Positions 60,806-64,000 of a stretch of DNA of 64,000 nt are shown here, piece by piece. Made by a program: the position numbers and the translations under genes. Location of the stretch: NCBI RefSeq assembly GCF_000381985.1, contig NZ_KB907348.1, positions 1 through 64,000 on the forward strand. Direction: 5' to 3'. Source of the DNA: Novispirillum itersonii subsp. itersonii ATCC 12639. Its GTDB lineage: Bacteria > Pseudomonadota > Alphaproteobacteria > Rhodospirillales > Rhodospirillaceae. Numbering within the stretch: position 1 is the stretch's first letter; every line of letters starts with the position of its first letter. The notes under the pieces were generated by a model. It was not told the origin of the DNA and did not search any database. It saw nothing but the letters and a program-made list of their open reading frames with translations.

Positions 60806-61693
60806 ATGGCCGATGCCAAGCCGAAGAGTTTTCAGCAGCTGATCCTGACGCTCCAGCAGTTCTGGGCGGATCAGGGATGCGTGATCCTGCAGCCTTATGA
60901 CATGGAAGTGGGGGCGGGGACCTTCCACCCGGCCACCACCCTGCGGGCACTGGGTCCAGAGCGCTGGAACGCGGCCTATGTGCAGCCGTCGCGTCGCCCG
61001 ACCGATGGCCGTTATGGCGAAAATCCCAACCGGCTTCAGCACTATTACCAGTTTCAGGTGATCATGAAGCCGTCGCCTGAAAATATTCAGGAGCTGTACC
61101 TCGACTCTCTGCGGGCGCTGGGGATTGATCCGCTGCAGCATGATATCCGCTTTGTTGAGGATGACTGGGAAAGCCCGACGCTGGGGGCCTGGGGCCTTGG
61201 CTGGGAAGTGTGGTGTGACGGCATGGAAGTCACCCAGTTCACCTACTTCCAGCAGGTCGGCGGCTTTGAATGTAATCCGGTCCCGGCGGAAATCACTTAC
61301 GGGCTGGAACGTCTGGCCATGTACATTCAGGGTGTTGAAAACGTCTATGATCTTGATTTCAACGGTCAGGGCGTGACGTACGGCGATGTGTTCAAGCAGG
61401 CCGAGGTCGAATACTCCCACCACAATTTCAGCCATGCCGACACCGATATGCTGCTGCAGCACTTCAAGGATGCCGAGGCTGAATGTCAGTCGCTGCTGAA
61501 GGCGGGGCTGCCGCTGCCCGCCTATGACCAGTGCATCAAGGCATCGCACCGCTTTAACCTGCTGGACGCCCGCGGCGTCATCTCCGTCACCGAACGCGCA
61601 GCCTATATCGGTCGGGTGCGGGCGCTGGCCAAGGGATGCTGTGAAGGCTGGCTGGCCGCGCGCGGCCATCTCGATCAGCAGGCGGAAGGATAA
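60806..61693 (+). CDS. glyQ: Glycyl-tRNA synthetase alpha subunit
   Basis: 295 residues. [68 protein letters not shown] is the conserved class II catalytic start of GlyQ. The alpha subunit activates glycine; it works as alpha2-beta2 with GlyS. Five bases separate it from glyS. Confidence 0.98.
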   Translation: MADAKPKSFQQLILTLQQFWADQGCVILQPYDMEVGAGTFHPATTLRALGPERWNAAYVQPSRRPTDGRYGENPNRLQHYYQFQVIMKPSPENIQELYLDSLRALGIDPLQHDIRFVEDDWESPTLGAWGLGWEVWCDGMEVTQFTYFQQVGGFECNPVPAEITYGLERLAMYIQGVENVYDLDFNGQGVTYGDVFKQAEVEYSHHNFSHADTDMLLQHFKDAEAECQSLLKAGLPLPAYDQCIKASHRFNLLDARGVISVTERAAYIGRVRALAKGCCEGWLAARGHLDQQAEG

Positions 61694-61698
61694 GACCA

Positions 61699-63765
61699 AT
61701 GACCAAATCTCTGCTGCTGGAACTGCTGTCTGAAGAAATCCCTGCCCGGATGCAGGCCGGTGCCGCCGAGGCGCTGGACCGTCTGGTCCGCGACGGGCTG
61801 GCTAAAGCCGGGTTCGACGGGCTGGCGGGCAAGACTTATGTCACCCCGCGCCGTCTGGTGCTGACCCTCGACGGGCTGCCGGATGCGACCCCGGATGTGT
61901 CGGAAGAACGCCGGGGCCCGCGCGCCGATGCGCCGGAAAAGGCGCTGCAGGGCTTCCTGACCGCCAATAACGTCACGCTGGATCAGTGCGAACGCCGCGA
62001 AACTCCGAAGGGGACCTTCCTGTTCGTCACCGTCGAGACCAAGGGCCGTCCGACGGTCGAGGTGCTGAAGGATGTGATCGAAGGCGCGCTGGCCGCCTTC
62101 CCGTGGCCGAAATCCATGCGCTGGGCGGATAAGCCGCAGCGGTGGGTCCGTCCGCTGCAGTCGATTCTGTGCCTGTTCGGCGATCAGGTGGTGCCGGTGG
62201 CGTTTGCCAACCGTGTCGCGGGCAGCACCACCCGGGGCCACCGCTTCCATGGGCCGGAAACCTTTTCCGTCACCGGCTTTGAGGAGTATGCCGCCGGTCT
62301 GCGCGGTGCCAAGGTCCGTCTCGATCCGGAAGAGCGGATGGAGCTGATTGCCGGAGAGGCGATCCGCCTTGCGTCCGGCAAGGGCGTCACCGTAAAGCCC
62401 GATGAGGGGCTGCTGCGCGAGGTCGCCGGACTGGTCGAGTGGCCGGTGCTGCTGATGGGCCGCATCGACGACGCCTTCATGGATGTGCCGGGCGAGGTGC
62501 TGTCCACCTCCATGCGCGCCCACCAGAAGTACTTCTCCACCCTCAATGCCGACGGTACGCTGGCCCCGTACTTTATCGTCGTGTCGAACATGATCACCGA
62601 CGACAACGGCGCCCGGATCATCGCCGGGAATGAACGCGTCCTGCGGGCCCGTCTGTCCGATGCCAAGTTCTTCTGGGATCAGGACCGGAAGCAGCGCCTC
62701 GACAGCCGGGTGGAAAAGCTAAAGGAGCGAATTTTCCACGCCAGACTGGGCACCGACTTTGAAAAAGTTGAGCGGATCCGGGCTCTGGCGGCGGTGATCG
62801 CCGGGGCCATCGGTGCCGATGCGGCGCAGGTGGACCGGGCGGCGGTACTGGCCAAGGCTGACCTGTCCACCGGCATGGTCGGGGAATTCCCCGAGCTGCA
62901 GGGGGTGATGGGCCGCTATTACGCCCGCAACGATGGCGAGGCCGAGGCGGTGGCTGAAGCCATTGCTGATCACTACAGCCCGCTCGGCCCGTCGGACCGT
63001 TGCCCGACCGCGCCGGTGTCGGTCTGTGTCGCGCTGGCGGATAAGATTGATACCCTCGCCGGGTTCTGGGGCATCGGCGAAAAGCCGACCGGCTCGAAAG
63101 ACCCGTTCGCTCTGCGCCGTGCGGCGCTGGGGGTGATCCGTCTGATTCTGGAAAACGGTCTGCGCCTGCCGCTGCTGCCGGTGTTCTCTGCCGCTGTGGC
63201 CGGGCATACCGCTCCGTTCAGCGCCGATAAGGCGGCGATCCCGGGCGATCTGCTGGATTTCTTTGCCGACCGTCTCAAGGTGTTCCTGAAGGAGCAGGGC
63301 GTCCGCCACGATCTGATCTCGGCGGTGTTCGCGCTGGGGGGCGAAGATGATCTCGTCCGCCTGCTGAAGCGGGTACAGGCCCTGTCCGGCCTGCTGGGCA
63401 GCGAAGACGGTGCCAACCTGCTGGCCGCCTATCGCCGGGCGATGAACATCGTCCGTATTGAAGACAAGAAGGATGGCCCGCATGACGGCACGGTGGATGC
63501 CACCGTGCTGACGCAGGACGAGGAAAAGGCCCTGCACGCCACCCTGTCGGCAATTACCCCGCAGGTGACGGCAGCCCTGTCGGCGGAAGACTTCGAAGCG
63601 GCGATGACGGCGCTGAGCGGCCTGCGCGGCCCGGTCGATGCCTTCTTCGAAAAGGTGACGGTCAACGCTGAGGATCCTGCCCTGCGCCGCAACCGCCTGA
63701 GGCTGCTGTCGGCCATTGGCGCGGTGATGGGGCCGATTGCCGACTTCGCCAAAGTCGAGGGATAA
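61699..63765 (+). CDS. glyS: Glycyl-tRNA synthetase beta subunit
   Basis: 688 residues. [36 protein letters not shown], the HD-type domain (about 320-560) with [28 protein letters not shown] and [32 protein letters not shown], and the C-terminal DALR-like anticodon-binding part with [22 protein letters not shown] identify GlyS. It binds and recognises tRNA-Gly. Cotranscribed with glyQ. Confidence 0.98.
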   Translation: MTKSLLLELLSEEIPARMQAGAAEALDRLVRDGLAKAGFDGLAGKTYVTPRRLVLTLDGLPDATPDVSEERRGPRADAPEKALQGFLTANNVTLDQCERRETPKGTFLFVTVETKGRPTVEVLKDVIEGALAAFPWPKSMRWADKPQRWVRPLQSILCLFGDQVVPVAFANRVAGSTTRGHRFHGPETFSVTGFEEYAAGLRGAKVRLDPEERMELIAGEAIRLASGKGVTVKPDEGLLREVAGLVEWPVLLMGRIDDAFMDVPGEVLSTSMRAHQKYFSTLNADGTLAPYFIVVSNMITDDNGARIIAGNERVLRARLSDAKFFWDQDRKQRLDSRVEKLKERIFHARLGTDFEKVERIRALAAVIAGAIGADAAQVDRAAVLAKADLSTGMVGEFPELQGVMGRYYARNDGEAEAVAEAIADHYSPLGPSDRCPTAPVSVCVALADKIDTLAGFWGIGEKPTGSKDPFALRRAALGVIRLILENGLRLPLLPVFSAAVAGHTAPFSADKAAIPGDLLDFFADRLKVFLKEQGVRHDLISAVFALGGEDDLVRLLKRVQALSGLLGSEDGANLLAAYRRAMNIVRIEDKKDGPHDGTVDATVLTQDEEKALHATLSAITPQVTAALSAEDFEAAMTALSGLRGPVDAFFEKVTVNAEDPALRRNRLRLLSAIGAVMGPIADFAKVEG

Positions 63766-63771
63766 GGTCTG

Positions 63772-63832
63772 ATGGCCGGGGCGGTGTGTCCCGGCCATTG
63801 TTCCATCCGGGGGCCGCTGCGGTGCCCGGATG
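63772..63832 (+). terminator. Two hairpins after glyS
   Basis: ATGGCCGGG/CCCGGCCAT at 63772-63798 followed by TGTTCC, then CATCCGGG/CCCGGATG at 63804-63832. The first starts six bases after the stop; T-runs are poor. Beyond them, to the window end, I see no gene. Confidence 0.6.
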
Positions 63833-63954
63833 GATGTAAAGAAGCCGGGCGTACCGGCCCGGTCTTCCGTTGTGGGGCGCTGCCCTAAGGCCAGCTTCAG
63901 GCCCCTCCGGCTGAGGGCCTCTTCAGCGGGAAGAGCCTGAAGATTTGATGTGTC

Positions 63955-63998
63955 GCATCGGTTTACGCAAAGCCGGAGTCCACTTTTGCGTCCGATGC
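63955..63998. repeat. Imperfect inverted repeat at the window end
   Basis: GCATCGG-ttt-ACGCAAA pairs with TTTGCGT-CCGATGC around a 13-base loop containing CCGGAGTCC. It resembles the small palindromic elements scattered between alphaproteobacterial genes; that resemblance is from memory and only one copy is seen here. Confidence 0.5.
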
Positions 63999-64000
63999 TC

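Overview
The window is GC-rich chromosomal DNA from an alphaproteobacterium, probably of the Rhodospirillales type. The lineage is inferred from gene content: the FlbT/FlaF flagellin-regulation pair, the FliX regulator, a DksA that keeps only one of the four zinc cysteines, a fused ArsR-methyltransferase regulator beside metF-metH, a MotE-family protein, and sigma-54-type promoters before flagellar operons. I see no transposase, integrase, phage gene, CRISPR array or plasmid gene; it reads as stable core genome with one accessory-like stretch (sugar and flagellin glycosylation genes, about 19-32.5 kb). LAYOUT. 1-2.2 kb: a truncated acetylpolyamine amidohydrolase-type gene and ornithine cyclodeaminase, divergent from an Lrp/AsnC regulator. 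2.2-3.9 kb: a diguanylate cyclase and a small lipoprotein. 4.1-9.6 kb: the methionine/one-carbon operon sahR-metF-metH, read leftward, with a perfect 16-base palindrome in front. 10.1-11.8 kb: mlaA and mlaC for outer-membrane lipid transport. 12.0-18.9 kb: a chemoreceptor, a UvrD/PcrA helicase, a Dabb protein, a 40-residue small protein and prmA. 19.0-32.5 kb: a flagellin glycosylation island. It holds pseB, pseC and a cytidylyltransferase leftward; then fliC, flbT, flaF, a TPR-glycosyltransferase, a Maf-type glycosyltransferase and a cysteine-free orphan rightward; then a HAD phosphatase, a PseH-PseI fusion and a Nudix protein. 32.6-38.8 kb: flgI-flgJ-flgN-flgK-flgL, one leftward operon. 39.2-40.8 kb: fliX, dksA and a second flaF-like gene. 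41.0-44.6 kb: flgF-flgG-flgA-flgH leftward. 45.1-55.6 kb: fliL, fliM, a DUF6468-type protein, motE, cheY, cheZ, two MotB-like proteins and a very large periplasmic TPR protein, all rightward. 55.8-57.6 kb: a second chemoreceptor. 57.9-58.3 kb: two identical tRNA-Pro(CGG) genes in a diverged tandem duplication. 58.5-63.8 kb: a polyprenyl diphosphate synthase, a DUF2007 protein, a TrmN6-type methyltransferase and glyQ-glyS. HOW THE GENES WORK TOGETHER. More than half of the window builds, decorates and drives one flagellum: rod and rings (FlgF, G, H, I, A, J), hook-filament junction and its chaperone (FlgK, L, N), filament (FliC), assembly control (FlbT, FlaF, FliX), switch and motor accessories (FliL, FliM, MotE, MotB-like pair) and CheY/CheZ signalling. 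The sugar genes would make CMP-pseudaminic acid for attachment to flagellin. No PseG hydrolase is visible; a Nudix protein and a HAD phosphatase flank the PseH-PseI fusion and could together do its job. That, the two different flagellin glycosyltransferase candidates, and the paired MotB-like proteins (one with, one without the proton-carrying Asp) are the observations most worth following.
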